Assembly (NCBI RefSeq): GCF_003651225.1 | Contig: NZ_RCDB01000003.1 | Location: 437,259 to 501,258, forward strand | DNA: 64,000 nt | Source of the DNA: Microbacterium telephonicum | GTDB taxonomy: Bacteria > Actinomycetota > Actinomycetes > Actinomycetales > Microbacteriaceae | Direction of reading: 5' to 3' | Part shown: piece by piece, positions 1 through 8,160 of the stretch | Numbering within the stretch: the first letter of the stretch is position 1 | Layout: every line of letters starts with the position of its first letter | Translations under genes and position numbers: made by a program | The notes under the pieces: generated by a model | The model's database searches: none | What the model saw: the letters and a program-made list of their open reading frames with translations, nothing else | What the model was told of the DNA's origin: nothing

Positions 1-1109
1 GCCGCGGCCCGCGCTTCGTACACGACGGCGTCGAGGTCGTCGCCGACGGCGTTGACGTGTCCGACCTTGCGACCGGGGCGCGGCGCCTTGCCGTACGTGT
101 GCACCTTGACGCCGGGGTGGGCGGCGAACGCCGCCGGCATCCGGTCTTCGAGCGAGTCGGATGCCGGTCCGCCGAGGATGTTGACCATGACCGCCCACGG
201 CTGCCGCGGCGACGGGTCTCCGAGCGGCAGGTCGAGCGCGGCGCGCACGTGCTGCTCGAACTGCGAGGTCACGGCGCCGTCCTGGCTCCAGTGGCCGCTG
301 TTGTGCGGGCGCATGGCGAGCTCGTTGATGAGCAGGCGCTCGTCGGATGTTTCGAACAGCTCGACGGCGAGCATGCCGGTGACGCCGAGTCCCTCCGCGA
401 TCGCGGTGCCGATGGCCGCGGCCACCTCGACGAGCCGCTCGCCGGCGCGCGGGGCGGGCGCGATGACCTCGGCGCACACGCCGCCGCGCTGCACGGTCTC
501 CACGACGGGATAGACGGCCAGCTCCCCCGACGGCCGCCGCGCGACCTGTTGGGCGAGCTCGCGGGTGAAGTCGACGAGCTCCTCGACGAGCAGCTGCCCA
601 CCGGGCGCAAGCCGGTCGAACCAGTCGTCGGCGTCGCCTGCCGCCGAGACGACGCGCACGCCCTTCCCGTCGTAGCCGCCGCGCGGGGTCTTCACGACCG
701 CGCGGCCGCCGTGGGTGTCGAGGAACGTCTGCAGGCCTGCGGCATCCGTCACCGCCGCCCAGTCGGGCTGCGGCACGTCGAGCTCGGACAGGCGGGTGCG
801 CATCGCGATCTTGTCCTGCGCGAATTGCAGGGCGTCGGGACCGGGGTGCACCTGCACGCCCTCGGCGTCGAGCGCGCGCAGCACCTCCTGCGGCACGTGC
901 TCGTGGTCGAAGGTGACGACGTCGACGTCCTGCGCGAACGCACGGAGAGTGTCGAGGTCGCGATAGTCGCCGACGGCGGTCGCGGCGATCTGTGCCGACA
1001 TGCCGGGCTCCTCGGCGAGCACCCGCACCTCGAGCCCCAGCTCGACCGCGGGCGCGATCATCATGCGGGCCAGCTGCCCACCCCCGACGATTCCGACACG
1101 CAAAGCCAT
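1..1109 (-). CDS. purK: N5-carboxyaminoimidazole ribonucleotide synthase, 3' end cut by window edge
   Basis: PurK carries out the ATP-dependent carboxylation of aminoimidazole ribonucleotide to N5-CAIR in de novo purine synthesis. The visible 369 codons start MALRVGIVGGGQLARMM, the usual PurK dinucleotide-fold start, followed by ATP-grasp features: VVKTPRGGYDGKGV near residue 140, ELVDFTRELA, and NELAMRPHNSGHWS near residue 270. The ATG at 1109 follows a purine-rich GGAAGGGAGCGGT. The C-terminus and stop codon lie beyond position 1. The order birA, PH-domain gene, purK on the same strand matches other actinobacteria; purE would be expected just outside the window. Family assignment is firm. 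Confidence 0.96.
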   Translation of the reverse strand, partial: MALRVGIVGGGQLARMMIAPAVELGLEVRVLAEEPGMSAQIAATAVGDYRDLDTLRAFAQDVDVVTFDHEHVPQEVLRALDAEGVQVHPGPDALQFAQDKIAMRTRLSELDVPQPDWAAVTDAAGLQTFLDTHGGRAVVKTPRGGYDGKGVRVVSAAGDADDWFDRLAPGGQLLVEELVDFTRELAQQVARRPSGELAVYPVVETVQRGGVCAEVIAPAPRAGERLVEVAAAIGTAIAEGLGVTGMLAVELFETSDERLLINELAMRPHNSGHWSQDGAVTSQFEQHVRAALDLPLGDPSPRQPWAVMVNILGGPASDSLEDRMPAAFAAHPGVKVHTYGKAPRPGRKVGHVNAVGDDLDAVVYEARAA

Positions 1110-1249
1110 ACCGCTCCCTTCCGCCCTCCATCCTCTCAGCCCGCCGCCGTCGCGCGGACCCCCGGATGCGGCCGGATTCCCCAGTGGTCGGATACCGCCG
1201 CCCGCCGTGAGAGAACACCTCGGCGCCGAGGGCGCGATCGGATGCGGGC

Positions 1250-1804
1250 TCAGTCGTCGATGACGGTGGTGGTGCCGGTCTGGGCGTCGCGGTGCGCGAG
1301 GATCTGGTTGACCTCGACCTGATCGGCCAGCACCTCGTGCACGAGGCGCACCGACGGCACGTCCTTCATCCGCAGCGGCGCGTCGAGCCCGTTCGACAGC
1401 GTCAGCGTTCCGGTGCCCCACATCCGCTGCAGCGGGCCGCGCCGCTCGCCGATCGTGTAGCCGCGGGCGTGGCCGACCTCGGTGCGGTGGCGTCCGAACA
1501 GTCCGGACTGCTCGATGACGCGCCGCGTCGTGATCGTGTACGTGTGGGCGTACCAGCGCGCGAACGGCACGACGACCAGCAGCAGCACGACGGCTGCGGC
1601 GGCGGCCCACAGCATCCAGTCCTCGAACCCGTCGGGCAGATTCCCCGAGAAGAAGCCGACGGCGCCGGCGACCGCGACGAGCACGAGGGCCGACCAGAAC
1701 AGCCGACGCGCGTGGCGGCGGAAGCGCACGAGCCGCAGTTCCGCGGGCGCCGGACCGGGGCCGGGCGTCAGCGGACGTCCCGGGTAAGCGGTCGGCTGCG
1801 TCAC
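1250..1804 (-). CDS. PH-domain (bPH2/DUF304) membrane protein
   Basis: A 184-residue protein of unknown biochemical role. Two membrane segments lie near residues 35-54 and 63-84. They are followed by a bacterial pleckstrin-homology-like region containing [17 protein letters not shown] and a G-x-G-x-L-x-L strand, as in the YdbS/YdbT (DUF304) family. The GTG at 1804 is chosen because the longer frame start at 1837 adds only a low-complexity MRGGG tail. CACAAT ends 6 nt before this GTG, a possible weak leaderless -10 box. It sits between birA and purK, as does Rv3278c between birA and purK in M. tuberculosis. No enzymatic function can be inferred. Confidence 0.88.
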   Translation of the reverse strand: MTQPTAYPGRPLTPGPGPAPAELRLVRFRRHARRLFWSALVLVAVAGAVGFFSGNLPDGFEDWMLWAAAAAVVLLLVVVPFARWYAHTYTITTRRVIEQSGLFGRHRTEVGHARGYTIGERRGPLQRMWGTGTLTLSNGLDAPLRMKDVPSVRLVHEVLADQVEVNQILAHRDAQTGTTTVIDD

Positions 1805-1855
1805 GTCACCATTGTGACCGAGGCCACCCCCGCGCACGCGCGCGGCGCGCCCGGA

Positions 1856-2653
1856 TCAGCGGGCGTGGACGATGTCGCCGGCCGAGACGACGCTCTCCAC
1901 GCCTTCGCGGGCGATCACGAGGCGTCCCGCGGGGTCGAGGCGCACGGCGGTGCCGGCGCGGGTCGTCCCGTCGGGAAGCGACACCGTCACGGCGGAACCG
2001 ATCGTGCCGCACACCGCCTCGACGTCGCCGCGCACGGCCTCGCCCCCGCCGACGGCGAGCTCGGCGACGAGGTCGCGCAGGGCGGTGAGGTAGTCGGCGA
2101 GCAGGCGGTCGGCATCCGCTTCTCGCCCGAGCACGGCGAACGAGGTGGCCGTGGCAACGGGCAATTGATCCGCCGTCATCGCCGTGTTGACACCGGCCCC
2201 GACGACGACCGCATGCGGATGGCCCGGCACGACTTCCGCGAGGATGCCGCAGATCTTCTTCGCGGCCGGGTTCGTCGCGGTCGGCCCCCCGCCGACGAGC
2301 ACGTCGTTGGGCCATTTGAGCGACACGTCGTCGAGCTGCGCCCCGACGGCCTTCGCCATCGCCGCACCGGCGACGAGGGGGATCCAGCCGCGGTCGGCGT
2401 CGGCGACGGCCTCGACGAGCAGCACGACCGAGACGGCGAGCGCGGACCCGGGCGGTGTCACCCACGTGCGGTCGAGCCGGCCCCGCCCCGCGGTCTGGTC
2501 GGTCGTGACGAGCGCCGCCAGATGCGGATGCCCGGCCGGGTCGTCCTGCACGTCGCGCAGCAATTTCGCGTTGGTGGATTCGACAGAGTCGATGAGGTGC
2601 AGCCTCGGGCTGACGGCGGCGGCGAGCGGGTATCCGAGCGGCGGGAACGTCAT
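1856..2653 (-). CDS. birA: Biotin--[acetyl-CoA-carboxylase] ligase
   Basis: BirA activates biotin to biotinyl-5'-AMP and attaches it to the BCCP lysine; the target here is the alpha subunit at 10407-12188. The 265-residue protein shows VESTNAKLL near the N-terminus, the biotinyl-AMP loop [15 protein letters not shown] near residue 55, and LKWPNDVLV near residue 115. There is no N-terminal helix-turn-helix, so it is the monofunctional class without repressor activity. ATG 2653 is preferred over GTG 2662 because TAGGGT at 2661-2666 ends 7 nt upstream of it, a leaderless-type promoter. It is divergent from the carboxylase beta gene across a repeat-rich 280 bp gap. Confidence 0.96.
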   Translation of the reverse strand: MTFPPLGYPLAAAVSPRLHLIDSVESTNAKLLRDVQDDPAGHPHLAALVTTDQTAGRGRLDRTWVTPPGSALAVSVVLLVEAVADADRGWIPLVAGAAMAKAVGAQLDDVSLKWPNDVLVGGGPTATNPAAKKICGILAEVVPGHPHAVVVGAGVNTAMTADQLPVATATSFAVLGREADADRLLADYLTALRDLVAELAVGGGEAVRGDVEAVCGTIGSAVTVSLPDGTTRAGTAVRLDPAGRLVIAREGVESVVSAGDIVHAR

Positions 2654-2698
2654 GGCGCCCACCCTAGCCGCGGGCCCGTCCCGGCGGAGCGCCTGCCC

Positions 2699-2798
2699 CG
2701 AGTTCGCCGGTCACGCCGCGAGTTCGCCGGGTCTGCGCCGAGCTCGTCGGCGATCTCGCGCGCGAACCGGCGAACTCGCCGCCGTACCGGCGAACTCG
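2699..2798. repeat. Inverted array of 12-bp CGAGTTCGCCGG units, 20-bp period
   Basis: CGAGTTCGCCGG or a close variant occurs at 2699, 2719 and 2739, exactly 20 bp apart. The reverse complement CCGGCGAACTCG follows at 2767 and 2787, also 20 bp apart, after a 16-nt centre (2751-2766). The element fills most of the gap between divergent birA and the carboxylase beta gene. The same unit, the same 20-bp period and the same 16-nt centre recur at 45938-46017. A cruciform or hairpin RNA is possible; function unknown. Confidence 0.85.
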
Positions 2799-2935
2799 GC
2801 GTGCGGGGGCGGACGCGGCGGCGCTGGGGGGGTGCGCGCCGCGGGCGTGTCCCGGCGGGATCCCACAGCGGATGCGGCCGCGTGTTGTCGCCGACCGCCA
2901 ACGCCGCGCGGGAGCCGCTCGCTAGGGTGGAACGC

Positions 2936-4525
2936 GTGACCGACGCGCCCGACATGTCCACGACCGCCGGCAAGATCGCCGACCTCCGCGCCCGCTACCA
3001 GCAGGCCGTGGTCGACGCCGAAGCCGTCGCCCTCGAGAAGCAGCACGCGAAGGGCAAGCTCACCGCCCGCGAGCGCATCGAGCTGCTCGTCGACCCGGGG
3101 TCGTTCGTCGAGCTCGACGAGTACGTGCGCCACCGCACCACCGCCTTCGGGATGGACAAGAGCCGCCCCTACGGCGACTCGGTCGTCACCGGCACCGGCA
3201 CGATCCACGGCCGCACCGTCGCGGTGTACGCGCAGGACTTCACGACCTTCGGCGGTTCGCTCGGCGAGGTCGCCGGCGAGAAGATCATCAAGGTCATGGA
3301 GTTCGCCCTCCGCGGCGGGATGCCGATCATCGGCATCCTCGACTCCGGCGGCGCCCGCATCCAAGAGGGCGTGGTCGCCCTCGGCAAGTACGGCGAGATC
3401 TTCCGCCTGAACACCGCGGCATCCGGTGTCATCCCGCAGATCTCGATCATCATGGGCCCGGCCGCCGGCGGCGCCGTCTACTCCCCCGCCCTCACCGACT
3501 TCGTCATCATGGTCGACAAGACCAGCCAGATGTTCGTCACCGGCCCCGACGTCATCAAGACCGTCACCGGCGAGGACGTCGGCATGGAGGAGCTCGGCGG
3601 CGCGCACACGCACAACACCCGCTCCGGCGTCGCGCACTACCTCGCCGAAGACGAGGACGACGCGATCGACTACGTGCGCACACTGCTGGGTTACCTGCCC
3701 GACAACAACCTGTCCGAGATCCCCGTCTACGACACCGACTTCGAGTTCGAGACGACGGATTCCGACCGGGTGCTCAACACCGTCATCCCGGACTCGCCGA
3801 ACCAGCCGTACGACATCCACCAGGTCATCTCGCACGTCGTGGATGCCGGCGAGTTCATCGAGGTGCAGCCGCTGTTCGCCCCGAACATCGTCATCGGCTT
3901 CGGCCGCATCGAGGGGCGCACGGTCGGCATCATCGCCAACCAGCCGTCGCAGATGGCCGGCACGCTGAACATCGACGCGGGCGAGAAGGCGAGCCGGTTC
4001 GTGCGGTTCTGCGACGCGTTCAGCGTGCCGATCGTCACGCTTGTCGACGTGCCCGGCTATCTGCCCGGCACCGACCAGGAGTGGACCGGCGTCATCCGCC
4101 GCGGCGCGAAGCTGCTGTACGCGTACGCCGAAGCGACCGTGCCGTTGGTCACCGTGATCCTGCGCAAGGCGTACGGCGGCGCGTACATCGTCATGGGCTC
4201 CAAGCAGCTCGGCGCCGACATCAACCTCGCCTGGCCGACGGCCGAGATCGCCGTGATGGGCGGCCAGGGCGCGGTCAACATCCTCTACCGCGGCGAGCTC
4301 AAGCGCGCCGCGGAGGCGGGCGAGGACGTCGCCGCCGTGCGCGCGCGCCTCGCGAGCGAGTACACCTACAACGTCGCCTCGCCCTTCCTCGCCGCCGAGC
4401 GCGGCGAGCTCGACGGCATCATCGAGCCGGCGGCCACCCGCGTCGCGATCGCGAAGGCGCTGCGGTCGCTCCGCGGCAAGCGCGCGAGCCTGCCGGCCAA
4501 GAAGCACGGGAACATCCCGCTGTGA
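2936..4525 (+). CDS. accD: Acyl-CoA (acetyl/propionyl-CoA) carboxylase beta subunit
   Basis: This is the carboxyltransferase subunit that moves CO2 from carboxybiotin onto acyl-CoA to give malonyl- or methylmalonyl-CoA. The 529-residue protein carries [19 protein letters not shown] near the N-terminus, the [11 protein letters not shown] and [10 protein letters not shown] oxyanion/CoA region, [19 protein letters not shown], and in the C-terminal half [12 protein letters not shown] and [23 protein letters not shown]. This matches AccD5/PccB proteins; the Asp in LGAD fits propionyl-CoA-accepting members, but substrate choice is inferred. The GTG at 2936 is chosen because TAGGGT (2923-2928) ends 7 nt before it; ATG 2954 is an alternative. 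It overlaps the epsilon gene by 4 bp. Confidence 0.96.
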   Translation: MTDAPDMSTTAGKIADLRARYQQAVVDAEAVALEKQHAKGKLTARERIELLVDPGSFVELDEYVRHRTTAFGMDKSRPYGDSVVTGTGTIHGRTVAVYAQDFTTFGGSLGEVAGEKIIKVMEFALRGGMPIIGILDSGGARIQEGVVALGKYGEIFRLNTAASGVIPQISIIMGPAAGGAVYSPALTDFVIMVDKTSQMFVTGPDVIKTVTGEDVGMEELGGAHTHNTRSGVAHYLAEDEDDAIDYVRTLLGYLPDNNLSEIPVYDTDFEFETTDSDRVLNTVIPDSPNQPYDIHQVISHVVDAGEFIEVQPLFAPNIVIGFGRIEGRTVGIIANQPSQMAGTLNIDAGEKASRFVRFCDAFSVPIVTLVDVPGYLPGTDQEWTGVIRRGAKLLYAYAEATVPLVTVILRKAYGGAYIVMGSKQLGADINLAWPTAEIAVMGGQGAVNILYRGELKRAAEAGEDVAAVRARLASEYTYNVASPFLAAERGELDGIIEPAATRVAIAKALRSLRGKRASLPAKKHGNIPL

Positions 4526-4749
4526 GCATGGCCGACCCCGACGGCGTCGTGCGCGTGGACCTCGTCCGCGGGCACGCGGATGACGACGAGCTCGCGGCGG
4601 TGGTCGCCGTGGCGACCGCCGCCTATCTGCAGGAAACCCGGGCGGCCGTCGCGGAGGAGCAGCCGCGACGATCGGCGTGGCAGATCACGGCCACCGCACC
4701 GCGTGCTCCGCTGCGTCGCGATCTCGGCTGGAGCGCCCACTCGCTCTGA
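4522..4749 (+). CDS. accE: Acyl-CoA carboxylase epsilon subunit
   Basis: A 75-residue protein ([21 protein letters not shown]...). It has the layout of the small actinobacterial epsilon subunits (AccE5/PccE) that stabilise the alpha-beta carboxylase complex: a short hydrophobic strand, an Asp/Glu-Glu-Leu-Ala-Ala-Val-Val helix, then an Arg/Trp-containing tail. Its GTG at 4522 overlaps the beta-subunit stop (GTGA), indicating translational coupling; ATG 4528 is the alternative start. Function rests mainly on context and the N-terminal pattern, since these subunits diverge quickly. Confidence 0.85.
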   Translation: MSMADPDGVVRVDLVRGHADDDELAAVVAVATAAYLQETRAAVAEEQPRRSAWQITATAPRAPLRRDLGWSAHSL

Positions 4750-4947
4750 GTGCCGCGTTTGCGGCCGTGCGGATGCCGCGGGCACGGGTTCCGAACTCGT
4801 CCACCGCGATGTCCCCCAAAATACCTACAGACAATCCGTGGCCCCACCGGCGAGACTATGAGAGCTGGAACGCTTCTGCGTTCGGTCGGCCACCGTTCAC
4901 GGTGACGTCGACCCACTGCGAGTCGGTTTTCGGGTAACCACTCGCGC

Positions 4948-4980
4948 GGCGAGGGGCGGGCGGCTTCGCCGCCCCTCGCC
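4948..4980 (+). terminator. GC-rich hairpin, possible terminator
   Basis: GGCGAGGGGCGG at 4948-4959 pairs perfectly with CCGCCCCTCGCC at 4969-4980 around a 9-nt GCGGCTTCG centre. There is no T-tract. It lies 200 bp beyond the epsilon-subunit stop and in front of the converging membrane-protein gene, so it could terminate transcription in either direction. Confidence 0.5.
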
Positions 4981-5080
4981 CTCCAGGCTCGGACTCACCA
5001 GTCAGGAACGGCGCCCTGGCGTGCGCGCAAGTCACCGCAAGTGACCGCTGACGTGCACCCGCGCGCACACCCGCCCCGCT

Positions 5081-5135
5081 CCCCAGCCACAAACGGTGGG
5101 GCGCAACATCCGCAAGCCACCGTTCGTGACTGCGG
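5081..5135. repeat. Inverted repeat, 19-bp arms
   Basis: The left arm 5081-5099 (core CACAAACGGTGG) and right arm 5117-5135 (core CCACCGTTCGTG) match at 16 of 19 positions around a 17-nt centre. It sits just past the 3' end of the minus-strand gene at 5148. The 55-bp length equals that of each TGTCACA element at 44326-44444, although the sequence is unrelated. Confidence 0.6.
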
Positions 5136-5147
5136 AAGCGCACGCGG

Positions 5148-6272
5148 CTACGGACGAGGGGCCTCGGGCTCCGCAGGCTCCTCGGCGCCGGCGGCGGCGC
5201 CGTCGCCGGCGGCGTTCCGACCTGGGAACACCGGGGTCGTGCGCTCGATTTCGTGCCAGAGGTCGACGACATCCTCGCCGTCGCCGCCCCGCGACCGACC
5301 GACGACCGTGACGGCGGTGTCGCCGTGCGTCGAAGTGCGCACGAACACCTGCTCCGACGACGTGTCGGTCAGCGCCGCGGCCAGCCGCGCGCGGATCTCG
5401 GTGAGCGTCTCGACGTCGAGGTCGTCGAGGCCGCCCTCGTCGGTGACCGAGACCACCGCGCCGCGGCGGCGCGCCGCGTCGAGCTGAGCGCGCACCTCGT
5501 CGTCGAGCAGGCGGGAGGCGCGCAACTCGTCGCGCAACGCTCCCTCGGCCAGGTGCGCCTGCTCGCGTTCGGCGTCGGAGAGCCGTCCGTCGGCTTCGAC
5601 GACACGGGCGAGCACGGGACCGGCGATCGCGAGGGCGCGCTGCACCTGTGCGCGGCGCTCGCGCCGGCCGCCCTCCTGCGAGGCGAGCCACTCGGATGCC
5701 GCCCGCTGCAGCTGCGTGAGCTCGGCGGTGTCGCGCGCGGCGCGCCCGACGAGCCCCGTCACGAGGTGCGCGATGCCGACCCACAGCACGGCGCCGACGG
5801 CGCCGAGCGCGACGGCGTCGGCGACGCCGATCCAGAAGATCGCCTCACCGACGACGATGGCCACGCCCGCCCACGCGAACCAGACCCGGCCGCGCACCAC
5901 GAGGATCGCCATGAGCGCGCCGATGCCGCCGAGGCCCCACGTCGCGAAGCTCTGCGACCGCGACGCCGCCTCGACCGACAGCCAGGTCGCGTTCGGGACG
6001 ATCACGGCGACCCCGAGCGCGAGGACCGTGGTCCACAGCGGCAGCGGGGAGGGCCGGGTCAGCTCACCGGCGGGGCCGTCGCCTACCGTCGCGGTGGGCG
6101 CCGGCCAGAAGATGCAGACGAGGGCGGTGAGCAGGTAGAGCGCGAGGGAGGCGACCGCGACGACCGGCTGCTGCACGGCGCCGGGCGTCGTCCACAGCAG
6201 CCCGCCGATCGTCAGGTAGACGGTGAAGGCGACGGCCAGCCACGACAGGAACGGGCGGATGCTGGCGCTCAC
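5148..6272 (-). CDS. Multi-pass membrane protein co-encoded with a two-component system
   Basis: A 374-residue protein of unrecognised family. About six hydrophobic segments fill residues 8-190 (for example FLSWLAVAFTVYLTIGGLLW and LWTTVLALGVAVIVP). They are followed by a charged, probably helical cytoplasmic region (residues 200-290, rich in Arg/Glu/Ala), a small folded stretch and an acidic Ala/Glu/Pro-rich tail. The GTG at 6272 overlaps the kinase stop (GTGA), so it is translationally coupled to the kinase and response regulator; the longer frame up to 6452 is rejected as non-protein-like. A signalling partner or output of the system is inferred from coupling alone. Confidence 0.8.
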   Translation of the reverse strand: MSASIRPFLSWLAVAFTVYLTIGGLLWTTPGAVQQPVVAVASLALYLLTALVCIFWPAPTATVGDGPAGELTRPSPLPLWTTVLALGVAVIVPNATWLSVEAASRSQSFATWGLGGIGALMAILVVRGRVWFAWAGVAIVVGEAIFWIGVADAVALGAVGAVLWVGIAHLVTGLVGRAARDTAELTQLQRAASEWLASQEGGRRERRAQVQRALAIAGPVLARVVEADGRLSDAEREQAHLAEGALRDELRASRLLDDEVRAQLDAARRRGAVVSVTDEGGLDDLDVETLTEIRARLAAALTDTSSEQVFVRTSTHGDTAVTVVGRSRGGDGEDVVDLWHEIERTTPVFPGRNAAGDGAAAGAEEPAEPEAPRP

Positions 6273-7504
6273 GACGACCGCCCCCAGTCGAGGGCGACGA
6301 CGGTGCCACCGGGGCCCGACAGCACGCGGGCACGGCCGGCGACAGCCGCCATCCGCGCGTTGATCGAGCCGCGGATGCCGAGACGGTCGTCGGGGACGGC
6401 GGTGGGGTCGAAGCCGGGGCCGCGGTCGGAGATGCGGATGCCGATGGCCCACGGCTGCACCCGCACCTGCACCTCCATGCCCGAGGCGCCGGCGTGCTGC
6501 ACCGAGTTGGCGATCGCCTGCGTCGCGGCCAGCACGAGGGCGCTGGCCACGCGTCCCGGAATGCGCAGCGTCGACGCGTCACCGGTGACGTCGACGGTGA
6601 GCGCGACGTGGAAGTCGTCGATCGCCTTCTGCAGCCGCGCGATGACGAGATCGGCCTCGATCGGCTCGTCGGAGCCCTCGTTCGCGTCGCGGTCGGCGTT
6701 GGCGAGGCGGGTGAGGGCCTCGCGGGCCATCGCCACGGCGAGGGTCTCCTCACGCTCAGTCGCGGCGCGCTCGCTGGAGATGAGGGCCGCGAGCACGCTG
6801 TCGTGCATGAGCGCCGCCACCGCCACGCGCTCCTTCTCGGCCGCTTCCGCCGCCGCGGCAGCCGCGTAGGAGGCGACCGTCTCACGACGGGACAGGTCGA
6901 TCTGCGCCGCGACGGAGCGCAGGATCATGCCGAGCGCGACGATGACGCCGCCCAGGATCATCGCGAACATGCCGTCGAGCACGACGAGGATGATCTCGCC
7001 GGCCGGGAAGCCGAGCTGGATGAGGCGTGCCACGACGTAGACGACGGGGACACCGGCGGCCCACACGATCTGCAGCGGGACGCTGAAGGCGAAGACCGTC
7101 GCGGCCGACACGACGTTGAGCATGTACCAGACCCACGGCGAACCGACGCCGGGGTCGCGTCCCGCCGTCGCGATGGGCCAGCACACGAGCACGAGCGGCA
7201 TCACGATCGCGAAGACCCGCGTCGACGCGCGCACGCCGCGACCGGTGAGCAGGGCCGCGATCATGACGGCCCACGGCGCGAAGGCCGTGATCAGCAGGAT
7301 CCCGTGCCACGTCGGCGACTCCTGCGTGGAGGCGAAGGCGTTCAGCAGCGACTGCACGCCCAGCAGCGCGGTGCCGCCCGCGACGACGACCTCGAGGATG
7401 CGCTCCATGCGTGCGCGGGTGAAGTTGGCCGCTCCCGCCGAGATGCCGCTGAGCGCGCGGCGCACATCCGGGTCGATGCGCCCGACCGGCGCGTCAGTGC
7501 TCAT
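6269..7504 (-). CDS. Membrane sensor histidine kinase, NarL/DesK-type
   Basis: A 411-residue sensor kinase with about six N-terminal membrane segments (residues 38-205) and no large extracellular domain. Next come a dimerisation/phosphoacceptor region with VAALMHDSVLAALISSERA (His in MHDSV) and an HATPase domain showing the N box ATQAIANSVQHA, the G1 box SDRGPGFDP and a C-terminal RLGIRGS G2-like motif. It would autophosphorylate and pass phosphate to the response regulator encoded immediately upstream, whose stop it overlaps by 11 bp. The signal is unknown; the integral-membrane input suggests envelope or membrane state. Confidence 0.92.
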   Translation of the reverse strand: MSTDAPVGRIDPDVRRALSGISAGAANFTRARMERILEVVVAGGTALLGVQSLLNAFASTQESPTWHGILLITAFAPWAVMIAALLTGRGVRASTRVFAIVMPLVLVCWPIATAGRDPGVGSPWVWYMLNVVSAATVFAFSVPLQIVWAAGVPVVYVVARLIQLGFPAGEIILVVLDGMFAMILGGVIVALGMILRSVAAQIDLSRRETVASYAAAAAAEAAEKERVAVAALMHDSVLAALISSERAATEREETLAVAMAREALTRLANADRDANEGSDEPIEADLVIARLQKAIDDFHVALTVDVTGDASTLRIPGRVASALVLAATQAIANSVQHAGASGMEVQVRVQPWAIGIRISDRGPGFDPTAVPDDRLGIRGSINARMAAVAGRARVLSGPGGTVVALDWGRSS

Positions 7505-8150
7505 CGGTGCTCTCGTCGACGAGGCCGTCTTCCATCGCCCGACGCAGCAGATCGACCTTCGTCGGGGCGGGCCGGCCGACCTCGACGTACTTGACGCGCA
7601 CGCGCGTGATGTTCTCCTTGGCCGTCGAGTAGGCGATGCCGAGGCGGTCGGCGACCGCCTTCAGCGGCAGCCCGGCGGCGTACAGCCGCAACACGTCGCG
7701 CTCGCGGGCCGACAGCTGCGCGTCGGCGAATGCCCGGTCGCCCTCGACGGCGCTGGCCCATTCGACGTTGTCGAGCGGTTCGCCGCGCGCGACGACGCCG
7801 ATCGCGGCGAGCACGTCGCCGGTGCGGGAGGCCTTGCTGATGACACCGGCGGCGCCGGCGGCGAGCGCTTCGCGCACCGAGGCGGGCCGGTCGGCGACGG
7901 AATGGATGATGACCGGGGAGCCGTCGCGGATGACGCGCGTCACGTTCTCGGTCGGCGTCGTGCCGTCGCCGAGGGTGAGGTCGAGCACGACGACGTCGGC
8001 GGGCGGCGCGGCCGCGTAGGTGCGCCACGCGAGGTACTCGCGCACGGTCGATCCCGAGAACACGACGTCCGTGGCGGCGACGCGCGCGCAGGCGGCTTCG
8101 ATCCCGAGCCGCACCGACTCGTGGTCGTCGATGAGGGCGATGCGGGTCAT
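7494..8150 (-). CDS. LuxR/NarL-family response regulator
   Basis: A 218-residue DNA-binding regulator. The receiver domain shows the acidic pair in IALIDDHES, the phosphoacceptor Asp in VVVLDLTLGDG near residue 59, and the conserved Lys in GVISKAS. The C-terminal LuxR-type helix-turn-helix is LSARERDVLRLYAAGLPLKA followed by VADRLGIAYSTAKENI. ATG 8150 is preferred as the usual M-x-R-I-A-L start; GTG 8159 three codons upstream is possible. It precedes the kinase with an 11-bp overlap, the usual actinobacterial pair, and lies 10 bp beyond the stop of the methyltransferase gene. Confidence 0.93.
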   Translation of the reverse strand: MTRIALIDDHESVRLGIEAACARVAATDVVFSGSTVREYLAWRTYAAAPPADVVVLDLTLGDGTTPTENVTRVIRDGSPVIIHSVADRPASVREALAAGAAGVISKASRTGDVLAAIGVVARGEPLDNVEWASAVEGDRAFADAQLSARERDVLRLYAAGLPLKAVADRLGIAYSTAKENITRVRVKYVEVGRPAPTKVDLLRRAMEDGLVDESTDEH

Positions 8151-8160
8151 GGCGCTCACT

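Larger units (their letters stand above)
4750..5147. other. 398 bp without a convincing gene; possible coding remnant
   Basis: This gap holds a strong hairpin (4948-4980) and an inverted repeat (5081-5135). Between 4800 and 4940 the base composition is less GC-rich. On the minus strand, 4856-4930 reads as a plausible protein C-terminus (YPKTDSQWVDVTVNGG then RPNAEAFQLS and a stop) with no start or upstream domain. That may be a decayed gene fragment. No family is recognised and no intact gene is proposed. Confidence 0.4.

Noticed and set aside
2699..2798. Short CRISPR array
   Set aside because: Units are 12 bp with 8-bp gaps, arranged in inverted halves, and no cas genes are present.
1292..4525. 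Carboxylase beta subunit as the end of a giant fusion protein
   Set aside because: The upstream 548 codons are antisense to the PH-domain and birA genes and run through the repeat array; the promoter box and GTG at 2936 explain the start.
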